A stretch of 38,654 nucleotides of DNA from JAJZRJ01 sp040757055 (GCA_040757055.1 JBFLXY010000017.1:1-38654), one strand, 5' to 3'; numbered from the stretch's first letter, positions 15,465 to 24,447 are shown. The notes: generated by a model from the letters alone, not told the origin. Program-made: numbers and translations.

Positions 15465-15490
15465 TGAGAATGATTACCATTTTTATCTCA
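15465..15490. promoter_or_regulatory. Fur/PerR-type operator upstream of perR
   Basis: TGAGA (15465-15469) and TCTCA (15486-15490) bound an AT-rich dyad containing AATGATTACCATTTTTATC. This resembles Fur-superfamily boxes, which are built on NATAATNATTATN-like half sites. It sits in the AT-rich 35 bases before the perR ribosome site. Confidence 0.6.
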
Positions 15491-15668
15491 AGGAGGGGGT
15501 TCGTGCAAGCCTTTTTTGCAGCCTTTCCGCGGCACCTGCAGGCGAAGGCACGGCGCGGCCAGTAAATGCCATTCTTCAACTTCCCACCAACGCGGAAAAA
15601 AAGCAAGACGGAAAGGGGAAGAGGTGCACGGCAAGAGCGTGGTTTTTTGTCGCGGCCAACAAGGGTGT

Positions 15669-15696
15669 TTGGCAGGCTGGCCTGCTGTGCTATAGT
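15669..15696 (+). promoter_or_regulatory. Promoter of the Cache/PAS histidine kinase gene
   Basis: TTGGCA (15669-15674), 16-base spacer, TATAGT (15691-15696), 35 bases before the start codon. It lies in the 280-base gap between perR and the kinase, which otherwise holds only the operator described above. Confidence 0.5.
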
Positions 15697-15731
15697 GGAA
15701 CAGGGGGGTTCTGCAACGGGAGGCCGACCGC

Positions 15732-17960
15732 ATGGCGGTTCGAGGGGCAGCGCCAAGATTGCGTTTCCGGATTCTTTTGCCGCTGGCGGGAATCCTGCTG
15801 GTATTGGTGGTTTTTTCCATTGTCAGCGCCTATTTTCTGCAGCGGCACCATCTGGAGGCCGGGGTGCGGCGGCAGATGGACAGCGTTCCCCGTCTTTGGA
15901 CGGGGCTGCTGGACAATGAGGGGCGGCACATCGGCAACCTCCTCACCCTCGCCATGGAAGACCAGGGGCTGCTGCGGGCCTTTGCCGCCCGTGACCGGGC
16001 AGCCCTCCTGGCCCAGGCGGCGCCGGTGCTGGCGAAGCTCCGGCCCCAGAGCCACATCACCCATTTCTATTTTCTGCTGCCGGACCGCACCTGTTTCCTG
16101 CGGGTTCACAATCCTGGCAGGTACGGCGACACCATCGACCGTTATACCCTGAACAGGGCCGCCAGCGAGGGCGCGGCGGCGCACGGCATCGAACTCGGTC
16201 CCTTCGGTACCTTCACCCTGCGGGTGGTGCAGCCGGTGCGCCAGGAGGGGCGGCTCCTCGGCTTTGTCGAATTCGGTCGCGACATCGCCCACCTCACCCC
16301 GGAACTCAAAAAGCTCCTCGGCATGGATTTCTTTCTGCTGGTGAACCATCGCCATCTGGACCGGGCCCGCTGGGAGGAAGGGCTCCGGATGCTGGGGCGC
16401 CGGGGCGAGTGGGAACAGCTGCCGCGGCATGTCATCATCGACCAGACCATGGAGGAAATTCCCGACCTCTTCCGGCAGCACATCAGTCTTCCCCATGAAG
16501 AGAAGGAAGCGCTGATCATGAAGATGACCCTGCGGGAGAAGACGGTCTGGGGCGGCTTCATTCCCCTGCGCGAGGCCGGCGGCCAGGATGTCGGTGAGAT
16601 CATCGCCTTGCAGGACGTCACCTCCCAGGTGGCGGAGCAGCGGGCGGCCGCGCTTTTCACCGTGGCCAGTGTCCTGCTGGCGGCCGGCCTCTTTGCCGGT
16701 TTTGCCCTCCATGTGATTCGCATGGAAAAGGGGTTGCTGGCCGCGCACGACGAACTGGCCCGCTATCAGGGACAACTGGAGGAACTGGTGGCGGAACGGA
16801 CCAGGGAACTGGCGCTCTATCGCCGCATCGTTGACGTCACCCGCGACCTCATGGCCTATGTGGATCGCGACTACGTCTACCGCGCGGTCAACGCCGAGTA
16901 CTGCCGGCTCCTGGGGCTGCGCTCCGAGGAGATCATCGGCCGCACCGTCAGTGAGGTCCGCGGCGAGGAGCTTTTTCGCACGACCTTCAAGGTCCCGCTT
17001 GATCTGGCGCTGGCCGGGGAGCAGGTGCGCTACGAAAAATGGTTTTCCTTCGCCGCCGGGGAGCGCCGCTATCTTGATGTCACCTATACCCCCTTCATGG
17101 GGCGCGGCGAGGAGCCGGAGGGGGTGGTGGTGAGCATCCGCGACATCACGGCCCGCAAGCGGGCCGAGGATGCGCTGGGGCAGGCCAATCAGGAACTGGA
17201 GCAGCGGGTGGCGGCGCGGACCGAGGAGCTCCAGGCCACCTACCGTCAACTGCTGCACGCGGAAAAACTGAGCGCCATGGGCAAGCTGACCGCCTCCCTG
17301 GCCCATGAACTCAACAACCCCCTCTGCGGAATCGGCAACGTGCTGGAAGGGCTGCACAGGCGGGAGGCCATGGACGGGGAAGACCGGGCCATGGTGGAAC
17401 TGGCCATCAGCGAATGCCAGCGGGTGACGAAGCTGATCAGCGACATGCAGGCCATGAACCGTCCCACCTCCGGGGCCCAAAGTCCGCTTGCCCTCCACCC
17501 GCTGCTCGACTCCATGCTCCGCCTCTGCGACAAGGAGTGCCGGCGCCACCACATCCGGGTGGTGCGGGATTACGCGGAAAATCTGCCCCTGGTGCTGGCG
17601 GTGGAGGATCAGCTCAAACAGGTGATGCTCAACCTCTTCACCAACGCGGTGGCGGCCATGGAGGAAGAGGGCGGCATCCTGGCGGTGGAGACCGCCTTCC
17701 AGGGGGGGCAGGTGGTGGTGCGCGTCGAGGATACCGGCCCCGGCATCCGGCCGGAGGATCTCGGCCGCATCTTCGAACCCTTTTTCACCACCAAGCCGGC
17801 GGGCAAGGGGACCGGCCTCGGGCTGCCGGTGAGCTACGGGATCATCGAACAGCACGGCGGCACCATCACGGTGCAAAGCGAACCTGGCCAGGGCACCGTC
17901 TTTACCGTGACTCTGCCGGCCTGTGAGACGGGGGAAGAGACGGCCGCCCCTCCCTCCTAG
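15732..17960 (+). CDS. Membrane histidine kinase with Cache-like sensor and PAS
   Basis: 742 residues. A membrane helix (about 12-34) is followed by a periplasmic domain of about 275 residues of Cache character (FYFLLPDRTCFLRVHNPGRY; GFVEFGRDI), then a second helix (about 310-332). A short coiled coil and a PAS domain (about 360-475) lead to a second coiled coil, the phospho-acceptor H-box with His525 in SLAHELNNPL, and an HATPase domain with DTGPGI and GTGLGLPVSYGI. It is a class I sensor kinase; no response regulator gene is adjacent, so the partner is unknown. GGGAGG precedes the ATG. The ligand is not predictable. Confidence 0.9.
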   Translation: MAVRGAAPRLRFRILLPLAGILLVLVVFSIVSAYFLQRHHLEAGVRRQMDSVPRLWTGLLDNEGRHIGNLLTLAMEDQGLLRAFAARDRAALLAQAAPVLAKLRPQSHITHFYFLLPDRTCFLRVHNPGRYGDTIDRYTLNRAASEGAAAHGIELGPFGTFTLRVVQPVRQEGRLLGFVEFGRDIAHLTPELKKLLGMDFFLLVNHRHLDRARWEEGLRMLGRRGEWEQLPRHVIIDQTMEEIPDLFRQHISLPHEEKEALIMKMTLREKTVWGGFIPLREAGGQDVGEIIALQDVTSQVAEQRAAALFTVASVLLAAGLFAGFALHVIRMEKGLLAAHDELARYQGQLEELVAERTRELALYRRIVDVTRDLMAYVDRDYVYRAVNAEYCRLLGLRSEEIIGRTVSEVRGEELFRTTFKVPLDLALAGEQVRYEKWFSFAAGERRYLDVTYTPFMGRGEEPEGVVVSIRDITARKRAEDALGQANQELEQRVAARTEELQATYRQLLHAEKLSAMGKLTASLAHELNNPLCGIGNVLEGLHRREAMDGEDRAMVELAISECQRVTKLISDMQAMNRPTSGAQSPLALHPLLDSMLRLCDKECRRHHIRVVRDYAENLPLVLAVEDQLKQVMLNLFTNAVAAMEEEGGILAVETAFQGGQVVVRVEDTGPGIRPEDLGRIFEPFFTTKPAGKGTGLGLPVSYGIIEQHGGTITVQSEPGQGTVFTVTLPACETGEETAAPPS

Positions 17961-18285
17961 CCGCGTCGGTTTCCTGGTGCAAAGCGCGCGCCGCCGTGCT
18001 TTCGTCGCCAGCCCCTTTTTTCTCGTTGCCTTCTCGAACCGTTGTGCTATCTCTAGAAGAAAGGGGCCGCCTTGCGGCGGCCCTGCTCCGGTCGACCCTC
18101 CGGCCCCTCCCGCTCCGGGACCCACGATGATAAGGACGCAATGGCGGTGACAACGCTCCCATTCCCCCGGTTGCCCTTCTGCCCGTCCCGCATCGTTTTC
18201 CTGTCCGCTCCCTTTCCTGACCCCTGAAACCGCACCGTCCCCGCGTCGGTCATGATCTGTGTTCAATCCCAACATGAGGTGGCAG
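17961..18285 (+). other. 325-base gene-free stretch before the EF-G paralogue
   Basis: GC-rich, with no convincing gene. It contains a stem-loop at 18064-18083 and a weak promoter-like pair (TTGCCT at 18026-18031, 16 bases, TATCTC at 18048-18053). I see nothing else that can be supported. Confidence 0.5.
18064..18083. terminator. Stem-loop downstream of the histidine kinase gene
   Basis: GGGCCGCC-TTGC-GGCGGCCC is a perfect 8-bp stem with a 4-base loop. On the plus strand it lacks a T-run, while on the minus strand it is followed by TTTCTTCT. It could end kinase transcription weakly, or serve as a leader structure of the next gene. Confidence 0.4.
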
Positions 18286-20403
18286 ATGAAGCTTTATGAC
18301 GACAGGCACATCAGGAACATCGTTCTCCTCGGCAGCGTGAAATCGGGCAAGACCACGCTGGCCGAGACCATGGTCTTCGAGGCGGGGCTCATCAAGCGGC
18401 GCGGCTCGGTGGAGGAGAAGAACACCATCTCCGACTACCATGAGATCGAGCATGAGCGCGGCAACTCCGTCTACGCCACCACGCTGCATACCGAATGGCG
18501 CGACTACAAGATCAACATCATCGACACCCCGGGGCTTGACGACTTTGTCGGCGAGATCGCCTCCTCCCTGCGGGTGGCGGACACCTGCCTCTTTCTCTTG
18601 AACGCCCAGTACGGGGTGGAGGTGGGCTCCGAGGTCACCTGGAACTATGTGGACCGCTTCAAGAAGCCCACCATCTTCGTGGTCAACCAGGTGGACCACC
18701 CCAAGGCGGATTTCGACGCCACCGTGGCCGGCATCAGGGAGCAGTTCGGCCCGGCCGCCGTGGTCATGCAGTATCCGGTCAACCAGGGCGAGGGATTCGA
18801 CAGCATCATCGACCTCCTCAAGATGACCATGTACAAGTTCCCCGCCGGCGGCGGCAGGCCGGAGAAGCTGCCCATCCCGCCAGCGGAGAAGGAGCGGGCG
18901 GAGCAGCTTCACAACGCGCTGGTGGAAAAGGCGGCGGAGAACGACGAGGCCCTGATGGAACTCTACTTCGAAAAGGGCAGCCTCGACGAGGACGAGCTGC
19001 GCCAGGGGCTCAAGATCGGCATGCTCAACCACGACGTCTTCCCCATCTTCTGCCTCTCGGCCAAAAAGAACATGGGCAGCGGCCGGCTCATGGGTTTCAT
19101 CGACAACGTGGCCCCCAGCGCCCGGGAGATGCTGCCGGAGCAGGCGATGGACGGCAAGGAGGTGACCTGCGACCCGGCGGGGCCGGCGGTGCTCTTTGTC
19201 TTCAAGACCTTGGTGGAGCCTTTCCTGGGCAAGATCACCTTTTTCAAGGTCATGAGCGGCGAGATCGCCGAGGCCACGGACCTGACCAATCACCAGACCG
19301 GCGAGACCGAGCGGTTGAACCAGCTCTTCATCATGGACGGCAAGAACCGCAATCAGGTGAACAAACTCTCCGCCGGCGACATCGGCGCCACCCTGAAACT
19401 CAAGGGAACCCTGACCAACCACACCCTCCATGCCAGGGATTTCCCGGTGGCGCTTGCGGCCATCGACTTTCCCGAGCCGCGCATCCGCACCGCGGTGGTG
19501 CCGAAGGAGAAGAAGGACGAGGAAAAGCTCTCCGAGGCCCTGCGCGACATGCAGGCCGAAGACCCGACGCTCAAGGCCGAGTTCGCGCCGGAGTTGAAGC
19601 AGCTCATCCTCTGGGGCCAGGGCGAATTGCACCACAGCGTGGCCAGGTGGCGGCTGGAGCACGTCCACAACATCAAGGTCGATTTTGCCGAGCCGCGCAT
19701 CCCCTACCGGGAGACGATCCAGAAGGCCGCCAACGCCATGTATCGCCACAAGAAGCAGTCCGGCGGGGCGGGCCAGTTCGCCGAGGTGCACCTTCGAATC
19801 GAGCCCTATGTGGAGGGGATGCCGGACCCCAGCGATCTCTCCATCCGCCAGAAGGAGGAAGTCGAACTCAAGTGGGGCGGCAAGCTCGTCTTCTGCAACT
19901 GCATCGTGGGCGGGGTCATCGACCAGAAATTCCTGCCCTCGATTCTGAAGGGCATCATGGAAAAGATGGAGGAGGGGCCCATGACCGGCTCCTACGTGCG
20001 GGATGTGCGGGTGCTGGTTTACGACGGCAAGATGCACCCGGTGGACTCCAACGACATCTCCTTCAAGATCGCCGGGGCCCAGGCCTTCAAGGAGGCGTTC
20101 AAAAACGCCGACCCGCTCATTCTGGAGCCGATCTACGAGATGGAGATCCTGGTGCCCGAGGAACTGATGGGCGACGTGATGAGCGACCTGCAATCCCGGC
20201 GCTCCATCATCGCCGGCATGGAGTCCCAGGGCAGGTACCAGCTCATCCGCGCCACCACGCCGCTGGCCGAGCAGTACAAGTACACCACGGCGCTGAAATC
20301 CATGACCCAGGGCCGGGCCAGCTTCAAGCGCCGCTTCAAGGAATATGCGCCGGTGCCCTACGAGGCGCAGAAGGCCCTGCTGGCCAAGCACCAGGAGCAG
20401 TAA
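18286..20403 (+). CDS. Divergent EF-G paralogue lacking the catalytic histidine
   Basis: 705 residues with all EF-G domains, but altered GTPase motifs. The P-loop is GSVKSGKTT (residues 16-24; canonical AHIDAGKTT). Switch I has RGNS where EF-G has RGIT. Switch II reads DTPGLDDF, so Leu84 replaces the catalytic His of DTPGHVDF. G4 is NQVD (134-137) in place of NKMD. Domain IV keeps SGGAGQF (canonical SGGRGQ/YG), so ribosome binding looks intact. Paralogues of this kind, such as Bacteroides EF-G2, have been reported to support translocation without GTP hydrolysis and to help slow or starved growth. I chose ATG 18286 with GAGGTGG upstream; a GTG at 18259 would add nine residues. The canonical fusA is not in this window. 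Confidence 0.88.
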   Translation: MKLYDDRHIRNIVLLGSVKSGKTTLAETMVFEAGLIKRRGSVEEKNTISDYHEIEHERGNSVYATTLHTEWRDYKINIIDTPGLDDFVGEIASSLRVADTCLFLLNAQYGVEVGSEVTWNYVDRFKKPTIFVVNQVDHPKADFDATVAGIREQFGPAAVVMQYPVNQGEGFDSIIDLLKMTMYKFPAGGGRPEKLPIPPAEKERAEQLHNALVEKAAENDEALMELYFEKGSLDEDELRQGLKIGMLNHDVFPIFCLSAKKNMGSGRLMGFIDNVAPSAREMLPEQAMDGKEVTCDPAGPAVLFVFKTLVEPFLGKITFFKVMSGEIAEATDLTNHQTGETERLNQLFIMDGKNRNQVNKLSAGDIGATLKLKGTLTNHTLHARDFPVALAAIDFPEPRIRTAVVPKEKKDEEKLSEALRDMQAEDPTLKAEFAPELKQLILWGQGELHHSVARWRLEHVHNIKVDFAEPRIPYRETIQKAANAMYRHKKQSGGAGQFAEVHLRIEPYVEGMPDPSDLSIRQKEEVELKWGGKLVFCNCIVGGVIDQKFLPSILKGIMEKMEEGPMTGSYVRDVRVLVYDGKMHPVDSNDISFKIAGAQAFKEAFKNADPLILEPIYEMEILVPEELMGDVMSDLQSRRSIIAGMESQGRYQLIRATTPLAEQYKYTTALKSMTQGRASFKRRFKEYAPVPYEAQKALLAKHQEQ

Positions 20404-20464
20404 GGGGCGGGCGGGAGACGGAGCGCCGTTCCGCGATTGTCGGAATGTGGTTGTTCAGGGGGTT

Positions 20465-20502
20465 GCATGTGGCCGTGGGCGGGGAAGCCCACGGCCACAT
20501 GC
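20465..20502 (+). terminator. Very strong hairpin after the EF-G paralogue
   Basis: A perfect 16-bp stem (20465-20480 with 20487-20502) and a GGGGAA loop, 62 bases after the stop codon. Purine-rich sequence, not a T-run, follows, so it is either a Rho-assisted end or an mRNA-stabilising hairpin. The remaining gap to 20681 holds a 7-bp hairpin (20562-20580) and two AT palindromes (20609-20618 and around 20657-20668), with no gene. Confidence 0.6.
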
Positions 20503-20681
20503 GTTGAGAGAGGGGGAAGAAAAACCTGGCAACGGCCTGTGGCCGGTATGTGCTCTGCTGTGCCGGTGGTGTGCACCGGCATTAAGCAATTCAGTAAATT
20601 CTTATTTTAGAATATTCTTAACGGCTCCTTTGCAAAGACGCAAGAGAAAAAAACAGAAAAACGTTTTTTTGTGGAAAAGCC

Positions 20682-21218
20682 TTATGGCAAAGGTTTGGCC
20701 AGGATGATGTCGGCCATTGCCAGGCGGGGCTTGGGTTCACCCCCCATCGCGGTGGCAAAACCCTGATTGAGCAAGGAAAGACGGTCGTTAAACGGGTCGA
20801 GCAGGAGCAGGTCGTCGGCAGTGAAGGGAAAATCATCGGCAAAGTTGCGCGGGCAGGCCGAGACCTCGATGGCCTCGCGCTCCTCGTCCACGTAACCGAT
20901 GGCCAGGCCGTGGGTACGGCAGATGAGCGGCCGGGCCGGATAGATGGCGCAGAGGTTTTCCAGCAGGAAGGGGCACCGGTCGCCAGGGGTTTGGGCCTGG
21001 GAGCGGACGGCCTTCTGCGCTGCAGGCGGCAGCGCCCGGAACGCCTCGCCCACCACCAGGGCCTCGATGGTCGAAAGCGAAAGTGCCTGGCAGCACGCGG
21101 CGCAGCCCGGGGCACAGCGCAGGGTGGCACGGTGGCGCGCCAGGAGCGGCGCCATTGCGGCCTCGACCTCGCGGAGCAACTCCCGGTATCGGTGGAACAG
21201 GTCGTCCATGGCGCCCAT
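20682..21218 (-). CDS. YkgJ-type cysteine cluster protein
   Basis: 178 residues. The N-terminal helix is followed by CAPGCAACCQ (Cys35, Cys39, Cys42, Cys43), then CPFLLENLCAIYPARPLICRTHG, the pattern of the YkgJ/CxxCxxCC family often described as zinc- or iron-chelating. Its biochemical role is not established. A metal- or Fe-S-binding function is likely from the cysteines. It is the last gene of the minus-strand signalling operon, 2 bases after the HD-GYP gene, so they are probably cotranslated. The start could be Met1 or Met4. Confidence 0.88.
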   Translation of the reverse strand: MGAMDDLFHRYRELLREVEAAMAPLLARHRATLRCAPGCAACCQALSLSTIEALVVGEAFRALPPAAQKAVRSQAQTPGDRCPFLLENLCAIYPARPLICRTHGLAIGYVDEEREAIEVSACPRNFADDFPFTADDLLLLDPFNDRLSLLNQGFATAMGGEPKPRLAMADIILAKPLP

Positions 21219-21220
21219 CT

Positions 21221-22435
21221 TTACCGCAGCAGGCGGAGCGGGTCAACCTTCCAGCGGTTCTTGGTCTCGTGGCCGACAATGCGGTCGCCACCGCCCTGAC
21301 CCAGCGGCTTGGCGAGGTCGATGTCCTTGAGAGCCACCGGCCAGCCGCGGGCCTCGTTGTAGAAAACCCGCACCACCGGCCGGAGCAGGTCGCGGTTCGA
21401 GCCGACCACGATGCCGATGAGCCCGCTTTCCAGGCGGACGAAGCTGCCCACCGGATAGACCCCGATGGACTTGATGAAGAAGTGGGCGAACTTGCGGTTG
21501 AAGTGGGTGCCGCAGCCGCTGTAGATGAAGCGCAGGCCGTCGATGGGCGAGACCCCGTCGCGGTAGCAGCGGTCGGCGGTGAGGGCGTCGTAGACGTCGG
21601 CCACCGCGGTCATCTGGGCGGCGACGCTGATGTCCGCACCCTTGAGGCCGAAAGGGTAGCCGGAGCCGTCGATCCGCTCATGGTGCTGCAGCGCCATCTG
21701 GATCGCCTCGGGGGGCACCTCCCGGGAGGTGGCGAAAATGCCCTTGGAATAGAGGGCATGCCGCTGCATCTCCATGAACTCTTCGGTGGAGAGTTTTTCC
21801 GGTTTTTTGAGAATCTGGTCCGGAACCTTCACTTTGCCCACGTCGTGGAGCAGGCCGCCCATGGCGAGTTGCAGCCGCGCCTCGCGCTTGAGCCCGAGCA
21901 GGGTGGTCATGGTCAGAAGGAGCACTCCGACGTTGATGGAGTGCATCATGGTGTACTCATCCTTCTTGCGGATCCGCATGAGATACATCAGGGCGTCGCG
22001 GTTGCTGTCGATGGAAGTTTCCATGGCGTCCATCATGGAGTAGGCCCGGTCCATCTTGATCCTTTTGCCCTGGCGGATGTCCTCCATCATGTCGTGGACA
22101 AAGAACATCGCCTCGTGGCGCACCTTGCGGGCCCTGGACATTTCCTCATGGGTCGGAACATGGAGGGCGGGAGGGGAGGTGGCGGTGGCGATCCGGGTGA
22201 TGGCCGCATCGGTTTCGCGGGTGACTTCGGCCGGCGAAGGGCCTTGGCCCGCATCGAGCCCCCTGTCAGTATCGATGAAGACCTCGCGGATGCCCCAGTC
22301 GAGCAGGCGCTGGATGGTTCTGTGGTTCCTGATCCGCTTGTGGTTGAACAGAAAGGGGTGGCGGGTCCAGCTGCAGTTGAAATGATGGACAAAGACGCCC
22401 GGCCTGAGTTCCTCGGTGCGGACCTTTTTGATCAT
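21221..22435 (-). CDS. HD-GYP domain c-di-GMP phosphodiesterase
   Basis: 404 residues. Residues 1 to about 125 fit the DUF3391 N-terminal region typical of stand-alone HD-GYP proteins (VRTEELRPGVFVHHFNCSWT; LLDWGIREVFIDTDRG). The catalytic domain has HSINVGVLLL, LLHDVGKVKVP and HHERIDGSGYPFGL, so the HD and GYP metal-binding motifs are intact and it should hydrolyse cyclic di-GMP. A C-terminal beta-rich segment of about 60 residues (VGSFVRLESGLIGIVVGSNR) follows. No receiver or membrane segment is seen, so regulation must come from partners in the operon. Confidence 0.95.
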   Translation of the reverse strand: MIKKVRTEELRPGVFVHHFNCSWTRHPFLFNHKRIRNHRTIQRLLDWGIREVFIDTDRGLDAGQGPSPAEVTRETDAAITRIATATSPPALHVPTHEEMSRARKVRHEAMFFVHDMMEDIRQGKRIKMDRAYSMMDAMETSIDSNRDALMYLMRIRKKDEYTMMHSINVGVLLLTMTTLLGLKREARLQLAMGGLLHDVGKVKVPDQILKKPEKLSTEEFMEMQRHALYSKGIFATSREVPPEAIQMALQHHERIDGSGYPFGLKGADISVAAQMTAVADVYDALTADRCYRDGVSPIDGLRFIYSGCGTHFNRKFAHFFIKSIGVYPVGSFVRLESGLIGIVVGSNRDLLRPVVRVFYNEARGWPVALKDIDLAKPLGQGGGDRIVGHETKNRWKVDPLRLLR

Positions 22436-22463
22436 GGCAGCACAGGTGGCCGCGCTGGCATGT

Positions 22464-24014
22464 TCAGCCGCGGTCGGGCAGGCGGGGCCGGAGGGGTGGG
22501 CGGCCGCTCCCGCGCGGGGCCATTTCCCGGCCGAGCTGGTCGAGATTGACCTTGGGGCCGTAGACCAGCCGGGCGAGGTCCGCCACCACGTTCTTCAGCT
22601 CCTCGGCCTGGGCGCCCAACTCCTCTGAGGCGGCGGCGGACTCTTCGGCAATGGAGGCGATCTGCTGGGTGGTTTGCGAGGAGTCCTCCACCGCCTTGGA
22701 TATCTCGGCGATGCTCCGGGACTGCTGGCGGCTTGCCTCGGTGATGGCGGCGTTCTTGTCGCCGATCATGGTGGCGGATTCCACGATCCGGTCGAAATCC
22801 TCGTTCATCTCCTTGACCTGGGCGGCGCAGGCGGCGATCCGGCTCACCGTGCCGTCGAGCAGGACCTGGGTGTCGCGCGCCGCCTCGCCGGTGCGGCCGG
22901 CGAGATTCTTCACCTCCGCCGCCACCACCGCGAAGCCGGCCCCGGCCTCGCCGGCTCTGGCCGCCTCCACCGCCGCATTCAGGGCCAGCAGATTGGTCTG
23001 GAAGGCGATGCTGTCGATGGTGGTGATGATCTGCCGGATCCGGTCGCTGTCCTGCTCGATCTTCGAAATGTTTCTGGTCAATTCGGCCAGCGACTGGACG
23101 GAATGGGCCGAGGAACGGATATTTTCCTTCATCAGCTGCTCCGAACCCTCGGTCAGTTCGGTGTTCTGCCGGCTCATGGCCGCCACCTCGGCCAGGGCGG
23201 TGGAGGATTCCTCGGCGCCGGCCGCCTGCTGCGCCGCACTGTCGGCCAGCACCTGGCTGCCGCCCGCGATCTCTCCGGCAGCGCCCGCCACCTGGTAGGC
23301 GCTGTCCCGCAGGGCGCGGGTCCGGCTGCCGAGCAGTTTCGAAATGCCTGTGGCCAGGGAGAAAGAGATGGCCATGCCGGCCAGCAGGGCGACGGCGGTG
23401 ATGGCGGCGCCCACGGTTCTGGTCCGTTGGGCGCTGGCCAGCATCGCCTCCTCGGAAAGGATGCCCGACCGGGCCTCCTGCCGGATTTTTTTGAGCAGCT
23501 CCTGCACCTCGGCCAGGGCCGGCGCCGTCTGCTCCAGATAGATGCCCCTGGCCGCGGTGCGGCCGGCGGCCGGGTCGGCCTGGTGCAGGGTCTTCATGGC
23601 GGCCGCGGACTGATGCAGCCGGGCATGGGGACCCTCCACCTGCCCAAGAAGCGGCGTCAGGCCAGGCAACAGAGCCTCCGCCCGCCTGCGCTCCTCGCCG
23701 TAAAGCCATTTGCCCAGACCGCACTGGTGGTCGTCGGTCTGTACCGCGAGTTCGCTGATCCGTTCGTCCAGCAGGAAGGCGTTGACTTCCTTGACCCAGG
23801 CGAGGTGGTCGGTTTCCTTCTGGGCCAGGGCGCTGTCCAGCCGGACGCCGTTCAGCACCTGCTCCGCGTTGCCGGTGATGGAGCCGATGCCGAAGTGGCT
23901 GACGACACCGCAGAGGAGAAAGAGGCCCAGCACGGTGGCAAAGCCCAGGGTGATCCGCTGATTGACGGTGGCGCGATGCAGGAGCTGGAACAAGCGGGAG
24001 TCGGTGCCGGCCAT
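22464..24014 (-). CDS. Chemoreceptor with periplasmic CZB-like zinc site
   Basis: 516 residues from the ATG at 24014, chosen for GAGGAGAG upstream. TM1 spans about 21-43 and TM2 about 195-218. Between them His70, Cys98 (in DHQCGLGKW), His130 and His134 reproduce the 3-His/1-Cys pattern of chemoreceptor zinc-binding (CZB) domains, here predicted periplasmic, whereas most described CZB domains are cytoplasmic. After TM2 the HAMP region is short and degenerate. The signalling tip reads IDSIAFQTNLLALNAAVEAA, with GFAVVAAEVKNLAGRT nearby, so coupling to CheA/CheW is expected. The family responds to zinc or oxidants such as hypochlorous acid. No che genes are present here. Confidence 0.9.
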   Translation of the reverse strand: MAGTDSRLFQLLHRATVNQRITLGFATVLGLFLLCGVVSHFGIGSITGNAEQVLNGVRLDSALAQKETDHLAWVKEVNAFLLDERISELAVQTDDHQCGLGKWLYGEERRRAEALLPGLTPLLGQVEGPHARLHQSAAAMKTLHQADPAAGRTAARGIYLEQTAPALAEVQELLKKIRQEARSGILSEEAMLASAQRTRTVGAAITAVALLAGMAISFSLATGISKLLGSRTRALRDSAYQVAGAAGEIAGGSQVLADSAAQQAAGAEESSTALAEVAAMSRQNTELTEGSEQLMKENIRSSAHSVQSLAELTRNISKIEQDSDRIRQIITTIDSIAFQTNLLALNAAVEAARAGEAGAGFAVVAAEVKNLAGRTGEAARDTQVLLDGTVSRIAACAAQVKEMNEDFDRIVESATMIGDKNAAITEASRQQSRSIAEISKAVEDSSQTTQQIASIAEESAAASEELGAQAEELKNVVADLARLVYGPKVNLDQLGREMAPRGSGRPPLRPRLPDRG

Positions 24015-24078
24015 GGATGCTCTCCTCAGGGCTGACGGTGTCGGTTGGGTGGGGGCCCGGGCGCGGGCCGACGCCCTC

Positions 24079-24387
24079 TCATGCGGCGGTGATGGCAAAA
24101 AGGGTGTCGAGCTTCAGTTCCCGCATCAGCTCGAGGACGTTGGGTGTCACGCGCTCCAGTCGCAGGCGGCCGTCCCTGGCGGCCAGATGCTTGTAAAGGA
24201 GCAGGATTTTGCCGATTCCTGAACTGCCGATGTAGGGCACCTCCCCGAGATCGAGGGTGACCTCAAGGAGTTCGTTCAGGTTCAGCCTGGCGATCTCCGC
24301 TTTCAGGTTCTCGGCGCCCTTTTCATCGATGTCGCCCTTGATCGTCAGCCGGGCGCGGCCGGCGTTTTGGGTTACGGTGATCTCCAT
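24079..24387 (-). CDS. STAS-domain anti-anti-sigma-type protein
   Basis: 102 residues with the STAS fold: beta strands (ITVTQNAGRARLTIKGDID) and the phosphorylation loop DLGEVPYIGSSGIGKILLL, where one of the two serines is the likely target. It resembles SpoIIAA/RsbV. It lies 60 bases downstream of the PP2C-HATPase fusion gene, whose kinase-like domain would phosphorylate it and whose phosphatase domain would reverse this: a compact partner-switching pair. The final output (a sigma factor or another protein) is not visible here. Confidence 0.92.
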   Translation of the reverse strand: MEITVTQNAGRARLTIKGDIDEKGAENLKAEIARLNLNELLEVTLDLGEVPYIGSSGIGKILLLYKHLAARDGRLRLERVTPNVLELMRELKLDTLFAITAA

Positions 24388-24447
24388 CGGCTTTTTCCTC
24401 GCTGCTGCGGTATGTTTTTCGGGGAGGACGGAGGTCCGCCATCCCTA

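Noticed and set aside
15690..18275. 861-codon open frame on the minus strand
   Set aside because: It lies opposite the Cache/PAS kinase, has low-complexity His/Gly/Gln-rich sequence and no recognisable domain; an antisense shadow.
18259..18285. GTG start at 18259 for the EF-G paralogue
   Set aside because: No ribosome site precedes it, whereas GAGGTGG precedes the ATG at 18286 and the protein then starts as EF-G proteins normally do.
18250..20391. 713-codon minus-strand frame opposite the EF-G paralogue
   Set aside because: Pure antisense of a clear elongation factor gene, with no domain of its own.
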